64,000 bases of DNA from Apostichopus japonicus (GCF_037975245.1 NC_092577.1:31555398-31619397); one strand, 5' to 3'; shown: positions 42,841 through 55,648, counted from the stretch's first letter. Made by a program: numbers and translations. Notes: generated by a model from the letters alone, not told the origin.

Positions 42841-44840
42841 TATAATTGGATTTAATAAAACTGATGAAATGACACAATTAAGTTCTAAACAGAAATATAT
42901 ATATTTTAATGTGTTGTGTTTCTATGTCCTGGTGCATTTGATGGTAATAACTCTCATGACCTCCTATGAAGTTCTTTTCTAATGATTTTTTTCCCCCAAT
43001 GATGATTAATTGTTATGGCATACTTCAGTAAGCTAAAACATTGCTCAGGTCACTAGCTTTATTTACAACTCATAATCTGATCAATAAAACACTGCATAGT
43101 GATGAAAGGAAAGCACTTTGAATTTTCCTTGAATTTGGTATCTTTAGCTGATTTCATTACTTTTGTTATTGGGGTGATGGTATTAGGAGGTGAGTGCCAA
43201 AATCTAATTGCCTGTTGAATTTTATTTTGTTGCTGGACCCAAAAGTTACAGATCTTCAAAATTTGATCATTTAAAACGACAATTGTCCAATACAATTGAC
43301 ACTATAAGTTGACCATTCTAAATATCTTACTTTGAAAATTAATCGTTAATATGTAATAAGAAATGTTTCATTTAATTATTCCAAGAAGTGAAAAAGAAAT
43401 ATGTATATATACAACATATAGTTACTAGTAACTATATGTTAACATACTTAGTAATATAGCTTCAAGTATTCAAGAGAAATTTATAATTGTTTCTATTAAT
43501 TATGTAAAATGATTAACAGTGTTGATTGAACCAGTCAGAAATGAATGAAATCGTCTGACCACTACAGGCAGAAAGGAATTTAATCATGAATCCTGTTCTA
43601 TCAGAAATTTGTTATTAAAAAAAATTCAAGTTCTGTACTTTTAATGAACCAATGTCATCTGCTAAGCAAAACTTACTGGGCAGGAAATAAACAAAACCTG
43701 ATATCAACTGAGTATACCTTTACTTATTGTCTCTCTTTTGCAATTATTCCATGATCCTGTAAAAGAAGTGCCTCTGTTCACAAAACTCAAGTATTTTGCA
43801 GTATCCCGTATTAATAAATTGTATTACCTGAGGTGCTCCTGAACTCGCACACTATACACAAAGCAGAGATGTTGTGCAATATTGATTCCTTCTGACCCTT
43901 CCTCATGCAAGACTAAATTGCAGGGAGGTTAATAGTCTTTAACTGCGAGTCTTGAATTCCGTACAAATTGTTGCATTCATCTTCCCTTTTAGACCTTTCG
44001 TTGAAGTCTCTACTCATCCACAATTTATTACCTGTTCCCATAAATCATGAGTAAGTTGTCATTCCAGAAGAACTACCAGATAAACAATCAACAAACAATT
44101 GACTGATTTTGGCCTCTAAACAGTGCATTTTAAATACCATTTATTTGCAACAGTGGATAAAAAGTATGGTGATTAGTGTTTGAAACCTGGTGACTTTCCA
44201 ACTAGTTTTAAGTCAAATATAGCTTATCTGTTTAACACAACTCTATTTGAATCTGCCTTATTTGTTCTACAGAGTTAAAAATTATTGCATGCGAGATTTG
44301 AAGATCCCAGAGTGAGACCATATGTAACACTGTGAGAGTTGGCAGGTATGTGAATTAGATACCCTGTCTCCTTCTCCCTACCCCACCCATCCCCCTCAGT
44401 TAGTTTGCCTTTGTTGCATCCCCTTCTAACCGAATGGCCCCTTTCTTACAGTACATGATAGTCTAACACTTAAGCAATTTGGATAGCTATAGCCAATGTA
44501 GACCAAGCATTAGGATAACATTGAGCTGCTGCTAAAAACTTCTGTAGTAACAGTCTGACAAATATTTCACATTGTAGCATCCTTCGGGCTACACTGGTGA
44601 TGTTTAGCACAGTATTGAATGTTGCACTGAATATTGTGTTAACTTCAGATCGGTAAAGCAGACAGTCCAAATCAAGGTTAACAATGGCCATTCGTGGTTT
44701 CCATCTGCTACACTTTCTGTGGGTCTGCGATTTCGGTACTTAATAGCGCATGTAGGTCATTATAACGGCTAACCGCAACTAATACTCTCCCACGCAACTT
44801 GTGTTCACACATAGCATATTGTACGCAGAGTATAAGTGCG
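41750..44840. other. Intergenic region between MAPEG and ZNF706
   Basis: AT-rich. It contains the MAPEG 3' UTR (AATAAA at about 42549 and 42734), a (TA)n tract at 42803-42843 and no conserved coding pattern. The region 44700-44840 is less AT-rich and precedes the proposed ZNF706 leader exon. Confidence 0.55.
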
Positions 44841-44907
44841 TGTAAGTACTGTTAAGTTGATCAAAGGGCCGGAAACAGTAATTACTGGATCTGCAAGTTG
44901 TTTAAAG
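44840..44907 (+). other. Candidate ZNF706 5' UTR exon
   Basis: A good donor, TTTAAAG|GTAAGTG, at 44908 and a good acceptor, TTTCCTCAG, before 46687 could join a noncoding leader to the exon carrying the ZNF706 ATG. The transcription start is not determined; 44840 is an arbitrary left limit. Confidence 0.35.
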
Positions 44908-45488
44908 GTAAGTGAAAATACGATGTTATGGATATATCAGAACACTCTTAGAAGACTATTTAGGCGTGTGATTGTGTCGATATTTTAGGAACGATATGAG
45001 TAAAAGTAACATAAGCTGCAGTAATTGGTAGCAATACTATCGTTAATTGTTTACCATTGTCTAGACTTAATCATCATACACGTACTGTAGGCCAAGGATA
45101 GGCCTAGGCTAGTCCCTAACACGACGGTAGAATATTGCGACATTGATAGAAATCGGAAAGCTCAAATAAAACGTCATCTTTTCAGCATTTTATAAATTAT
45201 ATATGAGTAATAGTGCTGGATTCTGCAAAGGTAGGCGAATATTTTTAATATGAGGCAGGTGGAATTTCAGAAATTTTGGACCAAACACTCCTCCTTAACT
45301 TAAGCCGTTAAGTTCCTGTTAAGTTCATTGTTGATGCTTAATTTTTTCTTAGGATGTGACCCCATAGCATCAAGTAACCTAAACAATCTGAAATACCTCA
45401 TCCAACATCAGACACATGTTGCTCTACCACCTGTTCACTTTTTTCTAACCATCCTTTTTGTTTACGTTAGTCATTCGTAGGCCCTACT

Positions 45489-45993
45489 ACTAGTAGGATG
45501 GTGACTTCGAAGTTCGCCCACTTAAGACTTAAAACACCCCAAAACTAAATCTTCTGGTATAAATCATTTGAAAATATACTTCATATGGTGGGAGAATTTT
45601 GTTATAGTACGATACACGGCCAAACTTTCTTTCCTGCAAACTGTTTTCACGTTGTTTTCCAAGAAGATTCTTCGTGATTGTGGAACTGGTATTTCTTGCT
45701 AGAGTATTGCGAATTTCGGCCACGCAACCTACAGTGTGGCGCTGGTAAAAATTGGTGGCGCTGTTGCTCTTTCAGTAATTATAACAGACTTCATAGATCT
45801 TCGTCATTTTATTGACAAATATGTAAGTAATTTCTTGCACACGGGTCATTTTGGAGAGAAAATAACTGTAGCTTCGTACTTTTTGGTGAAATTTGGCTCT
45901 TCCTGTAGGTTTTCATGGTGAAAATCGTGTATTTCTTAGGGTGCCCGAACTTCGCAGTATGGCGAACTTCGCAATACTGACTATACTACTAGT
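45489..45993. mobile_element. Candidate MITE with about 30-bp inverted ends
   Basis: The left end CTAGTAGGATGGTGACTTCG followed by AAGTTCGCC is inversely repeated at 45961-45993 (GGCGAACTTCGCAATACTGA, CTATACTACTAG). Imperfect. It lies in the proposed ZNF706 leader intron. Confidence 0.45.
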
Positions 45994-46770
45994 ACAGTAG
46001 TAGCATGGTGGGCTCATAACTGACGATTTGATCAACGATGTCTATCAAGGAAAAATCCAAATCACTCAACTGTATGTGTTTTTCATATGTGTAGTTCCTC
46101 GGAAATGTAATGATCTCAAAAAATTTAAGGTTCTGTGCTTATGCACCGAACAAATGGAGCAGAATTTGACTACAAAATGTCTGCATTGTCAAGTTCTTTC
46201 ATACCCCTAAATTGACACATTCGTCAATAAGCTAACTGTAGTGTAGGCCTTAGTATACATCCATTGACTTGGTTAGCTGTTTGCTATGCTCTGAGCCTCT
46301 AAGCTCAGACAGGTCAGGTCCCAGAAAGTAGTGGTATCATATTGAGGTAATGTTGATTAATTTTAGGGTGTAAGATTCCAAATGCCCAAAAAACATGCAA
46401 AACTTGGGGGAGGGTGTTAAATGCTTAAAAAAAACACAATTTGGTCAGCAAATAGCTGAAGTGGATTCAAACTCAGGAAATGTGTAATTCTGCTTGACTG
46501 CAAAAAGTTTAGGTGGCCTGCTATATCGTTGCTAGTAATATTTGAAGGTGCATCAATAACAAGGGGGGTCAATTATGAAGTCTTTACTATACTACTACTG
46601 TACTTTGCACTAGCCTAGGACGGCTTCTCCACTCTTGGCACCATAGCCTAGGTCAATATATGTTACATTTTTGTTCCTTTCCTCAGTTTTGCTTAATCAA
46701 GAAGACTTGTACTGTTCAAAATAACTTTACAGTTCGAATTACAAGTCAATTTCAAGAACATCAAATAAAC

Positions 46771-46899
46771 ATGGCGAGAGGACAACAGAAAATTCAGGCA
46801 CAACAGAAAAATCAACTGAAGAATAAGAAGAAGAAAGGAGGTTCCGACCAGAAAGCCTCTGCTTTAAAAGCTCTAGTTTATACGTGTACTGTTTGTAAG
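46771..46899 (+). CDS. ZNF706: ZNF706 coding exon 1
   Basis: ATG at 46771, donor AAG|GTGAGT at 46900, phase 0. It holds the basic N-terminus and the two zinc-binding cysteines. Confidence 0.96.
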
Positions 46900-47991
46900 G
46901 TGAGTGAGATAACTAGTAATAGCACAATGTACTGCAGAAAACTGAGTGAACAGTGCCTGAATAATCAATTTATTTTAGACACATTTCAAAATTGTCATTA
47001 TTGCAGGCGATTTTTCAGGTGGTCATTTCTGAGTAATGCATTCCATTTGAATTAAAATGATGGGCATTTGATGTGTCTTAATCATTCTTGTGAGATGCCA
47101 ACTTCATTTTGGTGGGAAGGAACAAACAGGTTTCTTTTATAGGTTTCCAATATTGCCTCTGAATAAGCTAGAGAGGCAGATACTGGTCACAGGTCTATCC
47201 ACACTGAGATGATGTGTTTAATTGTCTATTTTAGACCTCCCTGATGGCTTGCAGAGTATACATCAGAGCCCCTCTAGGATAGTACTTTGAGAAGTTCTAA
47301 CGATTTTTATTTAAACTAAACTTTGAGGTCAGTATTATCGCCCTCTATGATGTTCCCTTCTAAGTGATGGCTTTGGGCGCAACAGTAACTTTGACATTAT
47401 ATGGAGCTGCAGTTCTGATTTATCAGTGCTGGATAGAGAGATAATATGGATGGCGGGCCTCACTTTCAAAGTCACCATCTTGCACTCTTAAACCTCCAGA
47501 GGAAACCCTGAAGGGTTTATACAAATTTCTCTTAAGACTTGTAAATTATCAAGGAAGGGTATTAATAAGGCCAAGCTTCCATTTAACATGTTGTTGGATG
47601 ACCGAGGCTGTTCTGTGCAGGTGGTCTCAACATATAAGGCCAGGTTGTTCAACAGACATCCAGAAGAAGTTAAAGACTGCCATCACAACCATAAGAATAT
47701 TTGCTGTCTGAATGAGTCAGGTAATAAACAGTTTTGTTGGTTGGATGGGCATGGTGATGGGGTCCATTGTCCAGTGAAGAGGGGGGGAGAGGTAAATTTC
47801 AGGGGGCTTTTCATATAAAAAAAATTGTCCTCAGCTTCAATTAAGATTTAATTTTTCTTTTTTTTTCCTTTTTTCTTTTTTTTTAATTTTAGACCCAAAT
47901 GCCTGATACTAAGACATACAAACAACACTTTGAAAGCAAGCATCCCAAGCTTCCACTGCCTGAAGAGCTGAAGAATGTAGCGTCTGTGTAG
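46771..47991 (+). CDS. ZNF706: ZNF706, small C2H2 zinc-finger protein, 75 aa
   Basis: Exons 46771-46899 and 47893-47991. The N-terminus MARGQQKIQAQQKN is the SERF/4F5-like basic segment of ZNF706, followed by a Lys-rich stretch and DQKASALKALVYTCTVCK. The second exon gives TQMPDTKTYKQHFESKHPK and ends ELKNVASV. The finger is C-x2-C-x12-H-x4-H and is split by the phase-0 intron after CTVCK. Length agrees with the 76-aa vertebrate protein, which is nuclear or cytosolic and implicated in transcriptional control. The open frame starting upstream at 46660 and running past 46899 reads UTR and intron and is not the protein. Confidence 0.96.
47893..47991 (+). CDS. ZNF706: ZNF706 coding exon 2
   Basis: Acceptor TTAATTTTAG after a long T-rich tract, TAG at 47989-47991. 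It holds the two zinc-binding histidines and the acidic-proline tail. It has no in-frame ATG before MPDT, so it is easy to miss. Confidence 0.96.
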   Translation, partial: TQMPDTKTYKQHFESKHPKLPLPEELKNVASV

Positions 47992-48256
47992 AGAATAGAT
48001 GGTGGTGCTTTGGTCTTGGTCTTTCTTTACACTGATGTAAGTTTATAATGTCAGAGAAAATGAGGAAGTTTTTTGTTTGCGCAGATAAGAAGTGTCGTTC
48101 GTTAAGTTATGCTACTTAAACATAGATCACAAATTTCAACATTTTTGCAATGTAAAATTGAACAGCCAACATTGCATTGTTCCCTGATCCAGCACACTGT
48201 GAGTAAGCACCTCAAGAACGAGTCAACTCTTCATCCACACAATAATTGATTGGTTA

Positions 48257-48604
48257 TTAAAGGCATTGAAGACTCGCCCCAAACCTCGTGCGGCCATCTG
48301 AAAAAGTTAACTTTCTGCTGCTTGCAAGTGATGTTTTGTTTGTGTCGCTACAAAATGCAGACAGAAATGAAAGGTGATACCTTGTTATCTTTAGCTGGAC
48401 CTGAGATGTCCATCCCTGTAACGTTTATACACAGTGCTGTGGGTATTGACCGCAGCTGTATGTACTGACGGATGGTAGCAAGCTGTGTGTGTATTTTCTG
48501 GGATCGATGGTGGTGTCTAACACTTCTGTTGCACCTCATTCGAAACTAGGTCATATTACCGGCATTAAAGGTTTCTTTTTGCGCGAGTCTTCACACCCTC
48601 TAAA
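48257..48604 (+). mobile_element. MITE-like element 1, copy B
   Basis: Ends are GGCATTGAAGACTCGCCCC (48262) and GCGCGAGTCTTCACACCC (to 48598), which are inverted repeats of each other around TGAAGACTCGC. The interior matches copy A at 34222-34595 in the opposite orientation. The 72-aa frame inside is not a gene. Confidence 0.85.
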
Positions 48605-49579
48605 CTTGAGTGCATTTAGCCTACGTATAGATAGTACTGCTATCTAGTCGTATGCATAGGGAAGTTTGCAATAGTGCAGGCCTGTTCAAGTACCCATAGA
48701 CTGGGAAAGTTTATTTGAGGCAAACTTTTGGTTCCCTTTCCCAAGTTATTACTCACTAGATTTGGGTCTGTCACTGCATCTATGAATTAGGTAAGAAAAA
48801 AAAAATTGTGGTTTGCTACCACCCAAACTCAGGGAGTAACCAAAGCTATATAGCATTATGCATGTAACCTTTGTTATTTACATAAAGTCTGTCAGGAACA
48901 GGGTGTAGACATATTCTCAGAGTTTGCTCTGCATATTTTAACATTTAACAAGCAAACATGGGACAATTGAAAGCTTATATGTTCAGTACTCACTCAGTCT
49001 TTGAAATTGTAAGCAACATTTCATCAATTTCACCATTACAGGAAAAACAGAAGTTTGCAAGTCATTGTTAAAGCTAATCGAAAATTTGTAAGTCTCTTAA
49101 AACAACAGCTGAGTCAATATTGAACAATTTGTCAAATGTAAAGCCGCTAGAGCTACAGTATGTAAAGAGTGCTGCTATATTTGGAAAAAGAATCAACTGT
49201 TTCAATACGTTCTATTAAGGCAACAAATATTTTTAATAAATTCTTTACCCTGGTTTCAATGTCGAACCATGATACTGAGATGGCATTCTGCCTTGTAATG
49301 TACTGTGCAGATCATTTATAGCTTGATGGCTTCCAGATACTGCAGCAAGGGCTATCACTTACAAAACTATACTGTTACAGCATCGCATATTTGAAGATGG
49401 AGACTTAGCAGAAAAGGAAGTGAATTTTGGAAAGGAAATCTAGTCAATATTTGTAGGATCCTCCATCACCTTGATATCTCCCAGGCTTTATTTATAGGCC
49501 TTAATGTACATACACATACAGTACAGTAAACAGATGTATTTGAAGTCTCTGTTTTTTTATGACAGCACACAATACGAAT

Positions 49580-49628
<49 letters not shown>

Positions 49629-49653
49629 AAAACAATTCCTTTACAATTATGAC

Positions 49654-49694
49654 GGAATCGGATTAAAATAATCCGACGCGGATTAATATAATCC
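49654..49694. repeat. Two adjacent palindromes
   Basis: TCGGATTA-AAA-TAATCCGA is directly followed by CG and CGGATTA-ATA-TAATCCG. They sit between a (TA)n tract and the hammerhead-like hairpin. Confidence 0.85.
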
Positions 49695-49823
49695 GAATTT
49701 CTAAAACTTCTGCTCAATTCAGCGGAAATCAGTAAGTCGCTTTGCCTTTACAACCATGCCGACATCTTCTCTATAAAACAGTTTCAATTCCTGCTACTCC
49801 TTGTCACTTTCGGTGATCATGCA

Positions 49824-49850
49824 CTGAAGAAGAGCTAGTTTTGCTCGAAA
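49824..49850 (+). repeat. Hammerhead-core-like hairpin, second type
   Basis: CTGAAGA (49824-49830), stem GAGC/GCTC (49832-49835 with 49843-49846), then GAAA (49847-49850). The core strand fits CUGANGA...GAAA, but the flanking stems I and III are not evident and the pair closing stem II is A-C. Confidence 0.35.
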
Positions 49851-49977
49851 GCTCTGCAAAAACCAAACATTGGCTGTTTTACTTCCAATCACTTACCTAA
49901 TTCAATTATTATATCTCATTCGAGATCCAGCCTTTCTCTAAATGCAGCATAGTTGTTTAACAGTTTTTCCGTTATTC

Positions 49978-50029
<52 letters not shown>

Positions 50030-51957
50030 ATAGCTGTTTCTATACTATCCATTGGTGGTACAGGACTTATTTCTGTACATTTAATCATGTCTTATGGTGT
50101 CTTTATTAATATCACATCATAAGAGACCCTCACCTCAAATCTGTATTCTTTGTTTGTCTTTGTGTACCGCTTAAGAATAAAAGGTGCTGGTATACAACTA
50201 CAGACTGTTCACTATTTTTTTATTTATTTATTTATTTTTTTTAAATGCCAACTCACTTTGATACCATTTTCTCAAGAAAGCTTACTTATGTTCTTCAAAG
50301 ACTTGGAAGTAATTGATATAACACTAATAACACTAGAGGAAGCAATTACATACATGAGACACTCAGGACAGAAGAAGGTACAGTACTCCTAGTATTGTTG
50401 TATTGTTACCGGTATGCGCCTGGGTGAGTGTGTGAAATGTGAACTCGTACACACGATAACACAAGAAGTATACTGTGGTTGAGCTTGTATGTAGATCCAC
50501 CCTACTCAGTACAGGTATCAAAGTCAGTTAACATATCAATAGCATAAATTTTGATGATCAGTTTGGAAGTCTCTTTAATCTTGTCTCTTATAGAATGCTA
50601 TGGTTCCTGTGTACATAACAAAGCAAAACTGCTATGCATCTTTATGACTGTACATAGCACTTTCATCACCAGTTTGCATAGCATTTTGGGATGCAATACC
50701 AGATAAATTATACCCTGCATATCACATGAAAATGTCAAAAGTGACATAAAAGTTTTACATCCCAACTAGAACGTGGAGCTTCACTAAGACAGTGCTACAT
50801 ATTCAAGGTTGCATCATCAAACAGTATATATTTCTTTTTCCCCCTACCCCTCCTGTCAGATTCATCCAAGCGTCGTCGTCATAGCCGTTCATGCCCTTCA
50901 ACGATGCAGGGGGATGAGAGACAGTGAGACTGCATGGACAAAAATGGAACTGAGCAATAAGCAAGCATCAACATTTGCAAGCAGGGAGAGATTTTGAAAT
51001 GACACTCTACGAGCTCTAAGTAAGAGACCCGAGCATCTGGAAGGATTTTGATCAGTTGGAAGCTGTGTAAAAGTCCACCTTCTTTTCTTTTTTCAATCAA
51101 AAATTTCATAGCTAATTGGTGGAAAGGTCATTTGTAAACTCAATCTGGAATCGACATGGTAATGGGGAAGATGCAAATTGCGGGTCCTGCGCTGGTCACG
51201 TACGGGTTACTGTTGATATGACCTTAAAGTATATATGCGTAGGTCAAAGGTCACAGCAGAAATATCAAGACAGCTCATCTAGGTGTAAAGGTCGAAAATC
51301 ACTTGAAGTTACTTGAAGTTACTTTTCGTCATTCTCTGCGGGGACAAAAAAGTGGAATTTGAACCACTTTGGCAGGTGTTTATTCTTTCTAGATTAAAAG
51401 TCAGTAAGACATGACACTCCTGCACTCCAAACAATTACTTCCATCTTATACTTTCTTGGTTCTTCTTCTTCTTCTTCTTCTTCTTGTTCTTCTTTCTTCT
51501 TGTTCTGATCAAGAATGCAAATTCCATTTGAAGGTTAGAGTACAGTAACTTGAAAAACCGATCAACATTTGCTGAGCAAAATTACTTAAAATTCTTGACT
51601 TATATTTAACTGGTCTTTGTGTTTCTCTATTTGTAAATAATAACACGCTTGTATTGGTTGTCTGTGTTTCGCAGGTGTAGGAATGTGAGATGGTGAACAT
51701 CAACTTAAGAAAGATATCGGGAAAAAATACTTAAAAACTCTGTTTGTAGCATTGTTGTTTGAGGCTTATGAATCTTCTATACATAGTCTTTGTTTTTGTT
51801 TCTCCAAAATTGTAGCTATTACCCCCCCCCCCCCCCCATAATCTCCGCCCCTTCAAAAGGCTAAGTATGTGCAGATCACACTAAGTGTTTGTAAATGAAC
51901 ATTTTGCAGATTTGAATATCAGCCAGTATAAGTATACTTGACGTAAAGGGTTGAAAA

Positions 51958-52032
51958 ACCACAGTCGTGGTGTCGGTAACACCACAGTTGTGGTGTCGGT
52001 AACACCTCAGTCGTGGTGTTGGTAACACCACA
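51958..52032. repeat. 23-bp tandem repeat of nested palindromes, three units
   Basis: ACCACAGTCGTGGTGTCGGT followed by AAC occurs at 51958, 51981 and 52004 with one or two changes. Each unit holds ACCAC-AGTC-GTGGT and GGTGT-CGGTA-ACACC, which overlap and compete for pairing. Confidence 0.92.
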
Positions 52033-52615
52033 TCCTTTTAAGTACGACAAAGCTAATGTCATCTCTCTATGTCTGCCTGTATCTAAGTAACCTGTAAAAC
52101 AGGAATTCCATATTTATTAAGAATCTATCGTGAATATTCATTAATTTGTAAATCCGGAGGAAATGTTCCTGCTTGTAAAGGATATATCAAAATTGTCCAT
52201 GGAAATGCAGATTCATTTGGATACAACCCTTGAGATTTTATGCCCAACTGTGACAAGGTGTAAGACAGTTGGGTGGTAATGCCAGTGGTCAAAATCTTGG
52301 GTCAAGAAAGGAAGCAAAAGAAAAACTCACACCAGACAGGCCTAGTGAGGTAGAGCAAAGGCCACATCAAATTCATCATGTACAAATACAGTAGAAGGGC
52401 CTTTTAATAGGTTCGATATTGATTATTTTGATAATGTGTTTATAATCCCCTCTCTGAGAGGCCAGTGTGTCGCTTCTTGACTTGAAATGTTTCCAGTAGT
52501 ATTATACCAGGAATTATTGGTCGGTAGTTGGCTACCAGGCAGTTTATGTGAACTTATTTAATTTTTATAAACTTTTTGATAAATGTCTGATACACATTGC
52601 CAAAATTTGGGTTGT

Positions 52616-52650
<35 letters not shown>

Positions 52651-52676
52651 TATGGAATGGAGGTAAACGACAAAGG

Positions 52677-52743
<67 letters not shown>

Positions 52744-55346
52744 GTCAGTCAATGTTTTACACCTGTGCCTAAGTACAAACCCGAAGATGGAACATCTCCT
52801 CCCGGGTGTTATTAAACCTTTGTTTTATATGCTTGATCATCAAAAAGATGTTCTCAGGGAAAAATTGTTTGATTATTCTTATCTGTCATATTTTGTTGGG
52901 AAAACATGGCGAAAAAAAGCCAGTTTAACGGTGAGAATTTGATTTGAAAAAAGGCCGAGGTAAAGTAAAAGGTCAGTTACGGCCCGAGTAAGAGTTTTCA
53001 ACATGTGAACTTTGAAGCAGCTGTGGTAGTATTTTGTTAGAGAACTTTATACAGCCCTAAGGTTCTTGCCAGCAGACCAATTATACACTTTGTTTCAAGG
53101 ATGAAGGTGCAGATCTACGGGGCAAGTGGAGGTATTTAACCCCCTCCCTTTCAACCCTTACAAATAAAATTAAAGGTAGTCATTAGCACAAATTTTGCAT
53201 GTAGACCTAACAGATAATGTTTAGTTGGGTATGTGCGTTAGTGGGCGAGATGTCGAGTGGTAAACACTAGTGGTGTCATGTTATAACTTTAACATTGCCT
53301 TGAAGTTGTTTATGAATAAAATGTGGATATTATGACTTCTTTAATACTTCTTCCAAGATGGTGTTTTGATTAAATTTTCGTTTTGTTTCGTGAGAAAATT
53401 TGAGTTTAATATAATTTGAACACTTATAAATTTTAGGTACTCTTTTTTTTTCTTCTTCTTTTTCTTTGTTGAAGTTTCTGGTTTTGTGTAACTTAACAAT
53501 AGCAAGCTGGTGAGTATTGTCACCGCTAGTGGGGACTACAAGCTGACAGACCCACAAAGTTGACAAATATACAATTTACACATACATATTTTAACTTTGA
53601 TGTTCAGGGAGGGGAGGGCGGTAGGGACAGAAGACACAGACATGACATAAAACAAGGTTATCGTTGAACCACTGTTTCATTGTGAGACGAGTATGAAATA
53701 AAAATCTTAAAATAGAGGTGGAAAAGGGGGTAAGGGTTTGAATATGGGTTGTTGGTCTGACTATAAATAGAGAAGAGGGGTGGGGGGGGGGTGATACTGG
53801 CTCCCAAAACAGTAATCTTCTTGGCTATGGTATTTAAATTTGTGAAAAACTCCCCTCAGAAATGTTGATCACAGTTTTGTTTTTGTTGGGTGGGTGGGTT
53901 CCATTATGACAGGAACAGCTTACAATATACTGCAGAAGCAGGGGTTGTCAATAATGGCCAGTGGGCCATGTCCGGCAACCTGTGGAAAATGTTTATAAGG
54001 CCTGCGAAAAAAAAACAACAGAATTGGCTCATAATCTGGTATGCAGGTGGGTCTTATAGGCTCGAGCACCCTACACGGCTTATTCCTGTACGTTGCTCAA
54101 AATGGGTAAAGTGGGAGTTTGGTTCTGTCAGAGCCTTTGTCCAATAATGTCAGTTCATCTTTGACTCTTGCATCACATGAATTGAGAAACCCCTACTGCA
54201 GAGTTAAGCATAAAACAGCAATATTATTCTTGGTTGGTCATAACTGCTTTAATACTCTCATCACTCAAAGCCTGTCTTCAATAAGGATGTCTAGCAGATT
54301 TTTCTTTCTTAGTCTCAAAAAGTGTAATTACTATATACTCGATGAAAAGAAAAATAATATGTGAAATGATTTGACCATTTTCTAGAAGCGATTTCAATTT
54401 TATTTTAATGTTTCCCTTAAGTGGGTAACTTGAAATAATAACATTTGTTTGGGCATTGAAAACTATTAGCAAAATCATTGAAAAGCGTAACATTGGTGAT
54501 ACAGATGATAAATATTAATATTACAGTGCATGTAGGGAATCCAGCATGAGACACCAACTTGGACTTCCTACTTCACATGCATTAAAGAAGCATTTAAAAG
54601 CAGAGCGGTATTAAAATTAAAGCAAAAACTCGTCATTTCCGACCCTAACCCGTCCACCTCCCTTCCCCTCCCTTCCATTTCATCCCCTTTCCCCAAACCA
54701 CTTCACCAACGTGACCGAGTTTTCCCTTTACATCAGTTTCTCTGCTTACGGTAATCAAACTTAAACTAGGAGCGTACGTCATCCCAAATTAGAACGTCGT
54801 AGTTCTTGTACTGTTCTTGGCAAAACATTTAACTTAACGGGAACAGAAATTGACTGAAAAGGTGTGTAAACTATCTCCTCCCCCACCCCCCCCCACCGCC
54901 CCTCCCCTTGCAATCCCCGCTTGGTGTGGTATTAGCATTGGTAAAATGTCCCACCTGTCTTTCGGTTATATGATCAATATTTATATTGTGTTCCAACTGC
55001 GCATGTTCGTATTTTTTAAATAATTTTGGTATAGTACGACCAATTAGTCAGTAATAAAACCCACATATTGCTTCATGACCGAATGAAAGTAGCCATGGGG
55101 ATTTTATTCAAGTTTGGTTGAAAGTAAGTGTGTGTTTATTTGTTCTGAAAATCCTTCATATTATCAAGGATTTGCATATTTTTATTTGAATTTCAAATTA
55201 TGTCACTTCCATATTTTCATAATGACTATAAGAAAAGGGTTTGTCAACCTCGTATTATGCTGATAGTACGGACAAGATATTTGTTAGGTCCATGCAGCTA
55301 TGAGTCCAGCGCATGCTTGGTTGGAATCGAGGAAAGCCGCCCGACC

Positions 55347-55472
55347 CTCCCCACCCACCCCCCCCCCCCCCACCCCCACCAATTACATAGAACTGAAAAT
55401 CTCTGTTTAACTCAATTCGATGGGGCAACGGGCTTCTCTCCATCGCCCAAAGCGCACCCCCCCCCCCCCCCC
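55347..55472. repeat. C-homopolymer tracts
   Basis: Two long C runs, near 55357-55370 and 55456-55472. The complementary strand is G-run rich and could form G-quadruplexes. Confidence 0.85.
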
Positions 55473-55554
55473 GAGATAAATAAAACGCGCGCGAAATAAA
55501 ATCAAAACCCTGGTTGTCAATGCCTAGACGATCGTCATAACATATTAAGTTGGA

Positions 55555-55648
55555 TCAATCCTTTTTCTGTCTTCCTGTAAAGGTTTGCATTTGTGAATCG
55601 AACTTGAAGAAGAGGTTGGCGGCAGTGAGAGCTTTGTCTGGGATAATT
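55555..55648 (-). CDS. SDR 2 exon 5 and stop
   Basis: Acceptor CTTTCCAG, TGA at 55555-55557. It encodes [20 protein letters not shown], then [10 protein letters not shown]. Confidence 0.93.

Larger units (their letters stand above)
48605..55554. other. Long intergenic region, no gene supported
   Basis: It holds (TA)n tracts (49581-49624, 49980-50027, 52620-52645, 52680-52740), a (CTT)n tract near 51462-51497, C runs (51822-51838), a 23-bp palindromic tandem at 51958-52032 and a hammerhead-like hairpin at 49824. Frames such as 50150-50392 show no domain I know. Confidence 0.55.

Noticed and set aside
46660-47055. 131-aa frame over ZNF706 exon 1
   Set aside because: It includes UTR upstream of the conserved MARGQQK start and reads through a strong GTGAGT donor into the intron.
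48250-48468. Duplicate SDR 3' exon downstream of ZNF706
   Set aside because: At first it looked like a copied SDR exon, but the homology starts after the splice donor and is bounded by inverted ends, so it is a mobile element.
49824-49850. Active hammerhead ribozyme
   Set aside because: The core strand fits, but stems I and III and the closing pair of stem II are not supported, so only a resemblance is reported.
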